Shown in pieces: positions 44,801 through 56,397 of a stretch of 64,000 nucleotides of DNA. Position numbers and translations under genes: made by a program. Position 1 is the stretch's first letter; the number at the start of each line of letters is the position of its first letter. Location of the stretch: assembly GCF_029168945.1 (NCBI RefSeq), contig NC_083605.1, positions 31,385,280-31,449,279 on the forward strand, in the 5' to 3' direction. This DNA comes from Cannabis sativa. Its lineage: Eukaryota; Streptophyta; Magnoliopsida; Rosales; Cannabaceae. The notes below the pieces were generated by a model. The model saw nothing but the letters and a program-made list of their open reading frames with translations, made no database searches and was not told the DNA's origin.

Positions 44801-45477
44801 TTGATTTTAAAAAAAAATCTTAAAAGATAAGATATTATTAAAAAATATCTTAAAAGATAAGATATTTTAAAATATCTTAAAAGATTTTATAAATATCTTA
44901 TAAAATTTGACCTTAAATTTAAAAAAAATAAGATATAATCAAATTTAAAAATAAGATAGATTTTTAAGCAAGAAGATAGTTACTAATTCTATTCAAATTC
45001 AAATTACACTAATATCTTGAATTAAATTAAAAAAATATTAAATTAATTCAAAATGATAATTAGAATTGAATTAGGAATAGTAATAGTATATATACAAAAC
45101 CATACAAAAAATTGGAAGTGAATTACATGAAAAAGCATGAAAAATCGAAGAAAAACGAAAAAATTCGAAACTGTACGGACAGATTTGCGATCGCAGGAAA
45201 CTATCAGCACAGCCCCGATTTTTCCAAATCTTCACAAAATCATAACTAATTCAAATAAAATCCAAATTGAGTTCTGTAAAAGGCTAACTTGCTTAATTTT
45301 TTTCCATACTATCCAATAAAAATAATTCCAGAAACGAAATCACAATTATTTTTCACGAAAATTTCACAAACATCAATCAATTATCAAATAACACTCAATA
45401 CAACATGATACCATCCAAAGAATATACAAACAATCATTTTAAAGTCCAAATTTCATGTAAATAAATCAATTACCATG
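41823..45477 (-). other. Long AT-rich leader of the gag-only element
   Basis: About 3.65 kb lie between the primer-binding site and gag. A phrase tgtcccgtttaggcgagagt occurs twice (42003 and 42117). Open frames here are short and of AT-derived composition. The part from 43567 to 45491 is repeated at 35317-37227. Confidence 0.7.
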
Positions 45478-45489
45478 GCTCTGATACCA
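45478..45489 (-). promoter_or_regulatory. Primer-binding site of the gag-only element
   Basis: The minus strand reads TGGTATCAGAGC beside the 5' LTR, an exact match to the initiator Met-tRNA complement. Confidence 0.9.
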
Positions 45490-45491
45490 GT

Positions 45492-47403
45492 TGTTGGGAA
45501 TTATTTTACCAGGATCTTAGATCTACTCACAAGTATGTTGTTTAAACACCCTAAATATGAACTTTCTAAAACGATAAATTAAACACATATAAAGTTAAGA
45601 AAACCTTACATTGATGCAGCGGAATTAATGTCTCCTTCCACTCAGATCTCTAACCCTTGAATCCTTTCTGTAGCAGAGTATAATCAAGATCTGAGCCCGA
45701 ATGTCCTTCTTCTTCAAGTTTGATCCTTCACAGTCTTCCAATCTATGATTGAGTTACTGCTTGCTGTGTGTGGGCACTTACTCTTTCACTAGGGTCACCA
45801 AAAAGATGAAGGAAAAAGAGAGAGAGGTATTTCGACCAAGGTAGAAAGTGAGGGAAGGCTCAGTTTTTCTGAAGAGAGAAAATTCTGTCAGAAAGCTAAT
45901 GAAACCATGTTATGAGAGTGAGCCATCACTTTCTATTTATAGGCAACTACTAGGTTTAGGTTAAGATTTATTTGGCATTAAAATAATGAAAATATTAATT
46001 TGAAAAATCTATTTAAGTGGCCAGCCATATGGTGTTATTGGGCCTCACTTAATTTTGCAATTTTATCAAATTTTATCTCTATTTTCTCAAAAACGCTAAT
46101 TTTCCAATTCTAACCTTTTAAATGCCAAAACTAATTATTTAATAACTAAAATAGATTATTAAATAATATTGTCATTTAATTTAATTATTAATTAGACATA
46201 TAAAGTCTATTAATAAATAAATAAATCTAGAAAACTCTTTTCCTTACAATTTCACCCCTGCTTAGTGAAAATTCATAAAATTAGACATAGTCTAACTTTA
46301 GAATTATAATTGATCAATCACGAATCAATTAATGAGTCTTACAAGCAGAATGTTCTCAACTAGAATGAGGACCATGGATCTATATGCTGAGCTTCCAATA
46401 AGTGAACCAAATTTACCAAGTAAATTCCTACTTATTAATTCTTCGTTGAATCCACTCTTAGAACTTAGAATTGCACTCTCAGACTTATATAGAGCATATT
46501 GTATGTTTCACGATACCAATATACTATCTCATTTAACCATTGTTATAATCTTATTGTGATTTAAAGATCCTCTATATAGATGATTTACATCGAGATGGGA
46601 TTTCTTTACCGTTCTCACCCCTCAATGTATTTTGCCCCTTAAAACACTTAGCTACCTGTAAATGGTGTTTAGTGATCTAATAATTAGTCAGTTAAACAAG
46701 AGCTCATCCATTTACTTCTATTTGCTAAGCTCGAAGGGAATCATCACTTGACTTCTATATACCAGTAGAAGCTATAGATTCCATATTTATGTTCAGCACT
46801 CCCACTCAATCATACTATCATGTTCTCGAAATATACGTATCACCCTGACCCGAAAGTAGGCTTAACTAATAAATCTAAGAACATGAATAGCACTCCTGAG
46901 TTGAGCCCAAGCATATTAGGATTTAGATTCTTTTTAATCTTAAGATCAACTACTGATATTGACTTGGAAAGATATGTATAACGGTAAGTTTGTAATATCT
47001 TAACTTAGTTGCAATATCAGTCCAGTCCAATGTATACTCCATACATTGGAAACTAGCATACTTTACTAATGTCCTGGAAAGAACATAACACTTACTCCAA
47101 GTGTAAGTACACATCATATCTGATTATCACATTAGTGTAAATCCAATAACACTGATGAAACAGGGACCAAAACTTTTGATGCATATGATCACAATCACAT
47201 TCCACTGTGTTGACGATATTGTAATTGTGAATAAACATATGATCTGGATTTAACTGATTTTGTGTGTATGAATGTAATAAACATATTAAACATATTTAAA
47301 CCATTAGCATGTAAAATTCATGCAAACATCAATCACTTCAAATTTCTTATATTGATAACTAATCAGATTGTAAAGAGTTTTATTTAGGGCATAAAACCCA
47401 ACA
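45492..47403 (-). repeat. Right (5') LTR of the gag-only element, 1912 bp
   Basis: Same ends as the left LTR. Its outer edge joins Copia-3 RT sequence at 47404. Confidence 0.92.
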
Positions 47404-48042
47404 GTTCATACATGTAGACAGCTTCTTGAAGCTCCCCATTCAAGAAAGGATTATTAATGTCTACTTGTTGAATGTCCCAACCATGAGTGGCTGCAAGATT
47501 AAAAATTATTCTTATTGTACAGGGTTTGATAACAGAACTGTAAGTCTCAAAAAAATCAATATTAGGAATTAGTTCAAAATCTTTGGCTACCAACCTAGCC
47601 TTGAAACGATCAACATTTCCATCTTTGTTTTTTTCACTCTAAAGATCTATTTGTTGTGAACAATAGTCATGTAAGAGGTAGGAGGAACCAAAACCCATGT
47701 TTTCTTCTTGGTAAGAGCAATTATTTCATGATTCATGGCTGCATTCCACTTAGGAATAGTAAGTGCAACTTTAATTGATTTAGGTTCTAGTTCAATGCTT
47801 GTGCTAACAAGGTAGGATTTTAGTTTAAAAATTTCATGTTTTGATCTAGTAACCATGGGGCGATTGTTTAAAGTTTGGATGGTTTGAGATCCTATTGAGG
47901 TAGAATGATCGACAAAGATATTAGTGACTAAATTTTGTGACACGGGAGAGGTAGTGTCTGCCTCAGGAATGATGGGGGTTGGGGGAATGAGACTGAATTG
48001 GAGACTGAGAGCTGCTAGAATCATTTTGGGAATTAATGACAA
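47404..48042 (-). pseudogene. Copia-3 reverse transcriptase, N-terminal part
   Basis: From 48042 the frame covers the linker after integrase and WNAAMNHEIIALTKKKTWVL, typical of the start of Copia RT. After a break near 47645 it continues LVAKDFELIPNIDFFETYS and then HGWDIQQVDINNPFLNGEL (catalytic Asp region). It stops at AVYMYE where the gag-only element begins. Joined to 34920-35312 there is still a gap of roughly 20 residues. Confidence 0.85.
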
Positions 48043-48048
48043 TTCTGG

Positions 48049-48487
48049 TTACGGGGAGATTGGGAAGTGTACTGGAAGGAATTTGAAAGTCAATGCATGG
48101 TTAATTATTCTAGGAGCACATTCAGTTGTCGTTTGAGAGAATAGATGAGGATAGGGAAACTCAGTATCATTGAAGGTGACACTTCGAGCTACATAGACTC
48201 TCCCACTAGGATGTAGACATTTATATCCTTTGGCAGGACTGTGATAGCCTATGAACAAACATTTGGAAGACATGAATGAAACTTTATGAGATTCATAGGC
48301 CCTAAGTAGAGGAAAGCAAGAGCAACCAAACACTTTCAACATGTTATAATCTGGGTGTCGTTGGAACAGTGTTTCATATGGTGAGACAAAGTTCAATTGT
48401 GGGTGGGGAAGTCTATTTGTTAGATAAGGGGCAAATGTGAAGGCATCCCACCCAAAATTTAGTGGCATATTGGCTTTGGCTAATAGG
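48049..48487 (-). pseudogene. Copia-3 integrase C-terminal part
   Basis: The frame from 48468 reads WDAFTFAPYLTNRLPHPQL, then YETLFQRHPDYNMLKVFGCS and KCLFIGYHSPAKGYKCL, the conserved end of Copia integrase. It is cut on the right by the solo LTR at 48493. Confidence 0.88.
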
Positions 48488-48492
48488 GTAAG

Positions 48493-50409
48493 TGTTGGGT
48501 TTTATGCCCTAAATAAAACTCTTTACAATCTGATTAGTTATCAATATAAGAAATTTGAAGTGATTGATGTTTGCATGAATTTTACATGCTAATTGTTTAA
48601 TATGTTTAACATGTTTAATATGTTTATTACATTCATACACACAAAATCAGTTAAATCCAGATCATATGTTTATTCACAATTACAGTATCGTCAACACAGT
48701 GGAATGTGATTGTGATCATATGAATCAAAAGTTTTGGTCCCTGTTTCATCAGTGTTATTGGATTTACACTAATGTGATAATCAGCGATGATGTGTACTTA
48801 CACTTGGAGTAAGTGTTATGTTCTTTCCAGGACATTAGTAAAGTATACTAGTTTCGAATGTATGGAGTATACATTGGACTGGACCGATATTGCAACTAAG
48901 TTAAGATATTACAAACTTACCGTTATACATATCTTTCCAAGTTAATATCAGTAGTTGATCTTAAGATTAAAAGAATCTAAATCCTGATATGCTTAGGCTC
49001 AACTCAGGAGTGCTATTCATGTTCATAGATTTATTAGTTAAGCCTACTTTCGGGTCAGGGTGATACGTATATTTCGAGAACATGATAGTATGATTGAGTG
49101 GGAGTGCTGAACATAAATATGGAATCTATAGCTTCTACTGGTGTATAGAAGTTAAGTGATGATTCCCTTCGAGCTTAGCAAATAGAAGTAAATGGATGAG
49201 CTCTTGTTTGACTGACTAATTATTAGATCACTAAACACCATTTACAGGTAGCTAAGTGTTTTAAGGGGCAAAATACATTGAGGGGTGAGAACGGTAAAGA
49301 AATCCCATCTCGATGTAAATCATCTATATAGAGGATCTTTAAATCACAATAAGATTATAACAATGGTTAAATGAGATAGTATATTGGTATCGTGAAACAT
49401 ACGATATGCTCTATATAAGTCTGAGAGTGCAATTCTAAGTTCTAAGAGTGGATTCAACGAAGAATTAATAAGTAGGAATTTACTTGGTAAATTTGGTTCA
49501 CTTATTGGAAGCTCAGCATATAGATCCATGGTCTCCATTCTAGTTGAGAACATTCTGCTTGTAAGACTCATTAATTGATTCGTGATTGATCAATTATAAT
49601 TCTAAAGTTAGACTATATCTAATTTTATGAATTTTCACTAAACAGGGGTGAAGTTGTAAGGAAAAGAGTTTTCTAGGTTTATTTATTTATTAATGGACTT
49701 TATATGTCTAATTAATAATTAAATTAAATGACAATATTATTTAATAATCTATTTTAGTTATTAAATAATTAGTTTTGGCATTTAAAAGGTTAGAATTGGA
49801 AAATTGGCGTTTTTGAGAAAATAGAGATAAAATTTGATAAAATTGCAAAATTAAGTGAGGCCCAATAACACCATATGGCCGGCCACTTAAATAGATTTTT
49901 CAAATTAATATTTTCATTATTTTAATGCCAAATAAATCCTAACCTAAACCTAGTAGTTGCCTATAAATAGAAAGTGATGGCTCAGTCACAACACATGCTT
50001 TCATTAGTAATCTGACAGAAATTTCTCTCTTCAGAAAAACTGAGCCTTCCCACTTTCTATCCTTGGCCGAAATACCTCTCTCTCTTTTCCCTTCATCTTT
50101 TTCGTGACCCTAGTGAAAGAGTAAGTGCCCACACACAGCAAGCAGTAACTCAATCATAGATTGGAAGACTATGAAGGATCAAACTTGAAGAAGAAGGACA
50201 TTCGGGCTCAGATCTTGATTATACTCTGCTACAGAAAGGATACAAGGGTCAGAGATCTGAGTGGAAGGAGACATTAATTCCGCTGCATCAATGTAAGGTT
50301 TTCTTAACTTTATATGTGTTTAATTTATCGTTTTAGAAAGTTCTTATTTAGGATGTTAATAAACATACTTGTGAGTAGATCTAAGATCCTGGTAAAATAA
50401 TTCCCAACA
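48493..50409. mobile_element. Solo LTR of the gag-only family, opposite orientation
   Basis: The plus strand starts TGTTGGGTTTTATGCCC and ends AATAATTCCCAACA, the reverse complement of the LTRs at 37228 and 45492. It is flanked by a perfect 5-bp duplication gtaag (48488-48492 and 50410-50414). At 1917 bp it is close to its relatives. A single LTR with clean duplications is the product of LTR-LTR recombination after a full insertion. Confidence 0.93.
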
Positions 50410-50414
50410 GTAAG

Positions 50415-50873
50415 CCCTATGTCAATTACATGCATGTGCTTTCTTTCAACTATTCCTTGTTATTGATGTGTGTGAGGACAAGAATTTCTTCTAACAGTGC
50501 CTGGATTTTTGAACAAATTATAGAGGGGTTCATATTATTTTTCCCATGTTAGACTGAACACTTTTAATTTTAGTTTGAAAATATCTCTCAACAAAGGCAT
50601 TGAACTGTTGAAAGATATGATTAACTTCATATTTGGCTTTCATAAGAAAGAGCCATATAGACTTAGTCAAATCATCAATGAAACTTATGCAATTTGTATC
50701 CTTCATTAGAAGTATGAAAAGACGGTCCTCATACATCAGTAAGAACAAGTTCGAAAGGCATTGAAGTTTTATTGCTGGAATTTTTAAAACTAAAGTGATG
50801 CATTTTGCCAATTTGGCAAGCATCACAGAACTCAAACTAACTACACTTGACAACAGGTAAAACAGTTGCTAGA
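50415..50873 (-). pseudogene. Copia-3 integrase catalytic core
   Basis: On the minus strand, in more than one frame: FCDACQIGKMHHFSF (zinc-binding Cys pair), then a degraded first-Asp region, then FIDDLTKSIWLFLMKAKYEV and AFVERYFQTKIKSVQSNMG, where the second Asp of the core should follow but reads Asn (QSNMG). Several shifts and stops are present. Confidence 0.8.
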
Positions 50874-50878
50874 ACTTT

Positions 50879-52072
50879 TGTTGTAATATTTTAACATGCA
50901 AGTACACGTATCGTAAACAACTAATAGACTCAAAAAGAGTGAGGTCGATTCCACAAGGATTGTAGTTAAGTACTTTAAAATTAAATCTTTACTTCTATTT
51001 GCCTATATAAAATTTAAGAGAAAATTAAAACTAGAAAACAATAAAAACAATAAAAATAGGAAACAAGTAAATTAATAGAAAAATTAATGATGATTAAAAG
51101 TTAGGGGTTTCGATTTCAATTGTATCTATCGATTATGGTTTAATATGATTCAATTCCTATTACCAAATTCTATGCAATTGCAAGTTTACTCAAGTAATTT
51201 ATAGTCTTTTCAGATATATAAATCTCAATTACATGCAAATTTTCTAATCTCGTGATAAATTAAACATGTAAAAGACATTAAACACAAAAACTCTATAAGC
51301 TATTCAAATTATATAGGTACTCTTATCCTATATATTAACTTGGTTCTATTTCACTATAGCATAATTGACACTCTCTTCTCAGATTTTGTATCAAAATCAT
51401 AAACAATAATTAAGAGTAATTAAGTACAAATGAAATAGAATACATAAAAATTGAGAAGAAATTAAATCACATTATAACCAAAAATTAATGTCAAACAATA
51501 TCCATCTAAAACCTAATGAACTGTTTAGCTATTCATGTTTATCGTAGCAATTTCACACATATTAATTCAGAATAGAAGAAGAAAATAGAAAAGAAAAGAA
51601 TGCTGAAAATCTTGTTGAGAAAGCCTTCACTATTCACTTTGCTCTCTAAAATTCGTACTCCTTAATTGCTTGCCGAAAACTATTGAAGTCTAATTCTTTT
51701 ATAGCCATAAGAAGATAAAAAAGATTTAAAAAAAAATGCTGAAAAATCTTATTCTGCTTGGAATTAGATGGGGCGGGCCGCAACATAGGAAGTTCCGTGT
51801 TTGCAAGTATACACGTCTTCAGAATGCATTGACACGAGCCTAGGCATGGGATTTCCATGCCTAGGAATGACTCCCTTTTTTATGGGCAGCAGTGAGCATT
51901 TATTTGACTTTTCTTTTTCTTCTTATTCCTTCAATATTTTTTATTTTTTATCTATTTTAAATCTGCAAAAATAAAAGATAACAAAAAGTCTAAAATTGCT
52001 CCAAACAAGAGTAAAACTTAATTAAAAATACACTAAAATCAACCTAAAAATAGTACTAATAACATCCTAACA
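50879..52072. mobile_element. Probable solo LTR, 1194 bp, different family
   Basis: The plus strand starts TGTTGTAATATTTTAACATG and ends AACATCCTAACA, giving TG and CA termini with short inverted repeats. A perfect 5-bp duplication acttt flanks it (50874-50878 and 52073-52077), and removing it joins Copia-3 coding sequence cleanly. Near the left end it carries gtgaggtcgattccacaagg, a phrase often seen in plant repeats of this kind. The 70-residue frame at 51646-51858 has no recognisable features. Confidence 0.75.
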
Positions 52073-52077
52073 ACTTT

Positions 52078-52620
52078 GTTTAAGACATATTTAGAAGGAT
52101 TCCTAGCCTGCAATGCCATGTAGAAGCAACTTGGGACTTGTCTTGGACAGGATGGCTAGTGGTGGTAAAGTTGTGGGCAGTAGAACTAGGATGAATGGAC
52201 ACCACATAATTGTTGGATGAATCTTGAGACTTGGAAGGGGAGACATGTAGCTTGTATAGGCCCTGAAGAAGAACTTGCTTAGTGCTCTTGTCCTTGATAA
52301 GACAACACAAATCATAAAATTCAAAGGTAACATTATTATCTTTCGTAAATTAAGATATGCTAAGGAGATTCTTGGTGACATTAGGAACATGAAGAATGTC
52401 ATGTAAGATTAGGGATCGGTTAGGAAAATTTGTAAGCACTGAACTATGACCTATATGATGCATTGGAAGAGAGGAGACATTACCTACAACAACTTTGGCT
52501 TTTCTTTTGTAATCTATGGCAGAGTTGAGTGTCTGAGTGTCATTGGTCATGTGATTTGTTGCTCCACTATCCAAGAACCAGGTTGTTGATAGATCTGAGG
52601 AAAAGTTGGACTTAGTTAGG
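52078..52620 (-). pseudogene. Copia-3 protease and pre-integrase region
   Basis: From about 52590 the frame reads TTWFLDSGATNHMTNDTQTL (protease DSG), then DILHVPNVTKNLLSIS. After a stop it continues with CCLIKDKSTKQVLLQGLYKL and WHCRLGI, then in the next frame NPSKYVLNKV, which is the pre-integrase segment that leads to 50873. Confidence 0.85.
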
Positions 52621-53602
52621 AAGGCCTGAGGTTGTTCATTGTTAGAGGTGGTGGATGATGTGGATGGTGGAGGTCCAGTGAAAGCAATATCAAATCCGTG
52701 ATAGCACTTAACAAAAGTGTGTCCAACTCGACGAAAAAGTTAACACGTGGGTCTTGAACCTCTTCCTCATCCTCTTCCATTGTTAGATGATTTTCTACCA
52801 CCGTTGTAGGCTCCTCGATTTCCACAATTATTGTATGAACCTCTACCTCCAATGTTGTAATTTGAATTTTCCAGATTTACTTGAACATTGACAAGGGAAT
52901 CTATTGTGAGTTGTTGAATTTGCGTTTCTTTATTTTGAAGCATGAATTGTACTTCTTGGAGAGTGAGAGGTTATGTGCTCGAAGTGAGATTGATCACAAC
53001 AGATTTGTATTCAGATCCCAAGCCTCCAAGAATGTACAACACTAGATTATCATCAGTCATAGGTTGATCTGTAGCTACAAGCAGATCAGTATACTGCTTC
53101 ATCTTTAGAATATAATCTTCAATGGACAATGAGCGTTGTTTGGTTGATTGAAGAAGATTTTGTAGTTGAAGCAGTCTTGCTTTGGATCAAGTGGAAAAGA
53201 GTTGAGTAAAGGTTCTTTAGATCTCAGCACAAGTTTGGTAATTGATAACATGACCAAGCATGTTTTCAGATACAGAATTCATTAGCCAGTGCATTAGAAA
53301 CTAATCAAAATGCATCCATTATTGACGTGCAAGGTTAGGGACATTACCTACAAGAATAGATGGTGGAGGAGGATGCTGTCCGAGGATGTATTGATCAAGA
53401 TATCATAGGCACAAACAGTAGGAAGAGCTAGAGATCTCCAGATTGTGTAGTTGGTGCGATCAAGACGAAGATTAAGAGGAAGGATATTGTTGTTTGGGAG
53501 AGCTACTTTAGCTTTTTCTAATTTGCTGATTTTTTATGGAGCTCGTTCTGCAAGTGGAGGATCAACTCAAGCTCTTTTAGCACCATTGTCTTCATTGTTA
53601 AA
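52621..53602 (-). pseudogene. Copia-3 gag
   Basis: The gag is broken. Near 52740 the minus strand encodes a knuckle-like LFRRVGHTFVKCYH with its first Cys replaced by a stop context. Upstream there is a Gly- and Asn-rich linker (GNRGAYNGGRKSSNNG) and, at 52900-53560, UBN2-type gag sequence in several frames (FMLQNKETQIQQLTIDSLV near 52930). The start lies close to the primer-binding site at 53603-53618. Confidence 0.7.
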
Positions 53603-53618
53603 CATGACTTTGATACCA
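53603..53618 (-). promoter_or_regulatory. Copia-3 primer-binding site
   Basis: The minus strand reads TGGTATCAAAGTCATG directly inside the 5' LTR, a close match to the initiator Met-tRNA complement with A for G at one position. Confidence 0.8.
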
Positions 53619-53637
53619 TGAAAGAATTTGACGCAAG

Positions 53638-53709
<72 letters not shown>

Positions 53710-53864
53710 AAAAAGATGGAACTGAATTTTGCTCAATCAAAAACTGATTGGCCAAGCTTGTATTTATAAACCAAAAACTGTTATAAGTTTGTTACAACGG
53801 TAAACTAACAAATAACAACTGTAATAACTAACTTTTTTAACAATCTATTTCTGCTACTCTATCA
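53619..53864 (-). repeat. Copia-3 5' LTR, 246 bp, with (GA)n inside
   Basis: Plus-strand ends TGAAAGAATTTGACGC and CTCTATCA. About 30 GA units lie at 53644-53702. It is duplicated at 58060-58293. Confidence 0.88.
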
Positions 53865-54290
53865 TCATCAAATATAATAACTTGTAGTCAAAAATATTGA
53901 TTCACAAAAATATGCTCACCACTTGCTCTCATGTAGTAATCATAAATATATTTCCCTCTCTTATGCATATCATGATCTTTTGGAAACCTTCAAAAAGATC
54001 CTTCTTCTTCAATCACACTTTTCACTTCTCTTTTTTTTTTTTTTTGAAAAGACTTTTCACTTCTCTTAATCCACTTGGAAAATATAATGGCATCTTAAAA
54101 TTGTCCAGCCTTTTTTACTTCATTCCATTAGATTCAAGTATTTATACAAACTTAATTAAATTTGTACCATATAAGAATTGTTGTATAATAATCATGGAAT
54201 AACTCCTATAATCATATACATAATATACTAAAGATAAATAAAGAATTAAAAACCTAATACAAGGATAATATAAGAGATTAATTATATAAA

Positions 54291-54490
54291 TATTACAACA
54301 CATATATTGTTATAATTAATAAAGACACTAAAAGATATTGGACTTTGCCACATTAGCAAGTGCTCTAACTAACTCTGTTAGTTACAACCTAATATTACAA
54401 CACATATATTGTTATAATTAATGACGCTAAAGGATATTGGACTTTGCCACATTAGCAAGTGCTCTAACTAACTCTATTAGTTACAACCTG
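54291..54490 (+). repeat. Two tandem copies of a 102-bp unit
   Basis: Units start tattacaacacatatattg at 54291 and 54393 and end ctattagttacaacct or similar. The junction adjoins the Copia-4 LTR start, so the second unit may be involved in that insertion. Confidence 0.85.
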
Positions 54491-54933
54491 CATGTCCTAA
54501 TTATAGATAGCTATTAGCTCTCTTTTGTTGAGAGAGGACTTGCATCATTATTTTATAGAAAGAGAATCAGAGAGAATATTAAGCCATAGTTACAGACATG
54601 AGATTTCTTGGAAGGATGTTAAAGGGATTGTCAATTCTTGAAATAGCTTCCCTGATCATGAGAGATGAATATGTAATCCTAGTTAGGCTAGTTTAGGGTG
54701 CTCGATCCATTGATTTCTCTATGGTTTTGTACTAAAAGTTCAACAATAAAAGCTTCTTCATCGTTCATAGTAGGTTTGATCATCATGAAACACATTGTTT
54801 CATAGTTCAGTCTACTCAAATTTTGGTGTTCTTCTTCCTTTTCTTTTTATTCATAACTTTGGTTATTCAATTCTTGTTTAGTTTGTTTAATTCTCTATTA
54901 TTGATCTTGATCAAGGAATGTTCATTCACAACA
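54475..54933 (+). repeat. Copia-4 5' LTR, about 459 bp
   Basis: The right end cattcacaaca stands two bases before the primer-binding site, which fixes it. The left end near 54475 (tattagttacaacctgcatg) is a guess because the expected TG is not there. No 3' LTR is present. Confidence 0.65.
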
Positions 54934-54935
54934 AA

Positions 54936-54948
54936 TGGTATCAGAGCC
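54936..54948 (+). promoter_or_regulatory. Copia-4 primer-binding site
   Basis: TGGTATCAGAGCC, exact initiator Met-tRNA complement, two bases after the LTR. Confidence 0.9.
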
Positions 54949-55003
54949 GAGGTTAGCTTGACGAGATCATGAACTACTCAATCAAAGTTCAAAGAAGCCA
55001 AGA

Positions 55004-55556
55004 ATGTCAATGATCAAGTTTAAAATGGATAAGTTTATTGCTGGGAATGATTTAAGGTTGTGGAGACTCAAGATGAAAGCTATGTTGGCACACCAAAGTT
55101 TGTATAAGGCTCTAGATACAAAGGCTCTTGCAGCTATTGAAGACCAAAAGAAAAAGAAAGAAATTCAGATCAAGGCTCATAGTGTATTATTGTAAAGGAT
55201 TGGGAATGAAGTTCTTCGAGAGGTATCTGATGCTGATGGCTTATTCGAAAAGTTAGTTGGGATCTATTTGAAAAAATCCCATGCTAACAAATTGTACCTC
55301 AAGAAAAAACTATAAAATATTGATGAAATCAAAGAACTAAGAAGGCACCTTGACGAATTCAACAAGATTATTCTAGAACTGAATAATATTGGTGTCAAGA
55401 TTGATGAAGAGGATCAAGGTATAATTCTACTCTGTTCTCCACCCAAATCTTTTGAGCATTTTGTTGATATAACTTTGTATGGACAAGAATCACTAACAAT
55501 GGCAGATGTAAAGTCTGCACTTAACTCAAAAGAAATTCAAAAGAAGTAATGAGACA
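55004..55556 (+). pseudogene. Copia-4 gag
   Basis: ATG 55004 gives MSMIKFKMDKFIAGND, parallel to Copia-1 gag. A stop falls after 63 codons (AHSVLL-stop), then the frame goes on with IGNEVLREVSDADG, LKKSHANKLYLKKKL, another stop, and LRRHLDEFNKIILELNNIG up to KEIQKK. At least three stops, so no product. Confidence 0.85.
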
Positions 55557-56385
55557 TGTGACAAAGGCATGTTCACCAAAGGCAAATCAGATAAGAGAGG
55601 CTTCAAGAATTATAAGAACAACTCCAAGAATGGTAATCAATCCAAGTCCCAATTTAAATTAAGGAAGAAGTGTTACTACTGTCAAAGACAAGGGGCACTT
55701 CAGAGATGAGTGCAGAGCACTCAAAGCTAAACTTGCCAGAGATCAGGGCAAGAACAAGGAAGAAGCAGACATTGCATCTCAGGATTACATATCATCAGAT
55801 GTATTGGTAGTCTCATGTGAAGCCTATGATCATGGACTCGGTTGTTCATTCCATATGTGACCCAAGATTGAGATGTTCAATGACTTCAAGAAAGTCTCAG
55901 GGGTACTCTTCTATTGGGAAACAATAAGGCTTGCAATGTTCTTGGCATTGGCTTAGTTGTCATCACCTTATTTGATGGCATATCAAGAACCTTGCAAAAT
56001 GTAAGATATGTTCATCATGATTTCAGAAGAAACTTACTGTCAATTGGCATGCTAGACATTATTGGATGCACCATTAAGGTGGAAGTTGGAATCTTTAAAA
56101 TTTCAAAGGATTCCACAATGGTGATGAAAATTGAAGAATGGTTTATTTATATTCTTTAATTAGCAAAACTCTTATGGGCAAAGCTGCACCTGCAATAACA
56201 GTTCCAGAGTTTGACAAAACATGGCTATGGCATCTAAAGTTTGGATATATGAGTGAGAGGGGGTTGCAAGAACTTGAGAAACAAGGACTGCTAAAAGGAA
56301 AGCTTGAGTGAAGATTGTGTTTATGGTAAGTTTTGCAAGACAAAGTTCACCACTGGTATGGATATATAACAACAAAGAACAATTG
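55557..56385 (+). pseudogene. Copia-4 zinc knuckle, protease and pre-integrase
   Basis: KKCYYCQ near 55667 begins the CCHC knuckle; an inserted base then shifts the frame to GHFRDECRALKAKLARDQG. The protease reads HGLGCSFHM then a stop, and has lost the DSG motif. ACNVLGIGLVVITLFDG and LLSIGMLDIIGCTIKV follow at 55930-56090. Strongly degraded. Confidence 0.8.
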
Positions 56386-56397
56386 ATACACTAAGAC

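Larger units (their letters stand above)
37228..47403 (-). mobile_element. Gag-only LTR element (TR-GAG-like), 10.2 kb
   Basis: It has LTRs at 37228-39139 and 45492-47403 (1912 bp each, about 20 visible differences). The primer-binding site is at 45478-45489, a gag frame lies at 40962-41822, and a polypurine tract (minus strand aagtgggagtt) sits at 39140-39150 beside the left LTR. The 6352-bp interior has no readable integrase or RT frame, only a possible YVDD trace near 39750. The layout fits terminal-repeat retrotransposons with only gag, which move with enzymes from a full relative. The gag and 1.9 kb LTRs hint at an Angela-like Copia partner, which is inference. Its right border cuts Copia-3; on the left it continues into a second leader copy. 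Confidence 0.8.
34112..53864 (-). mobile_element. Copia-3, Ale/RE1-like LTR retrotransposon, heavily nested
   Basis: Minus-strand order: 5' LTR 53619-53864, primer-binding site, gag (to about 52650), protease (near 52570), integrase (50415-52310 with an insertion, and 48049-48487), RT (47404-48042 and 34920-35312), RNase H (34246-34910), 3' LTR remnant. Three younger insertions split it: 35313-47403, 48493-50409 and 50879-52072. Many stops and shifts are present. Lineage is a tentative judgement from the protease and RT motifs. Confidence 0.85.
53468..54376. repeat. Segmental duplication, copy A (partner 57909-58800)
   Basis: The block includes the start of Copia-3 gag, the primer site, the 5' LTR and about 500 bp of host flank, in the same orientation as its partner. 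Copy A lacks about 50 bp of a host exon that copy B keeps, and has an added T-run with a repeated cttttcacttctc near 54030. Confidence 0.88.

Noticed and set aside
38066..49571. A 75-residue open frame found in three LTRs (38066, 46332 and 49344)
   Set aside because: Conservation is explained by the LTR copies being nearly identical. The frame has no family resemblance and is not open over a useful length in the more diverged LTR at 14169.
53518..53755. Frames with long Ser-Leu runs near 53.5 and 58.0 kb
   Set aside because: They translate the GA microsatellite in the Copia-3 LTR.
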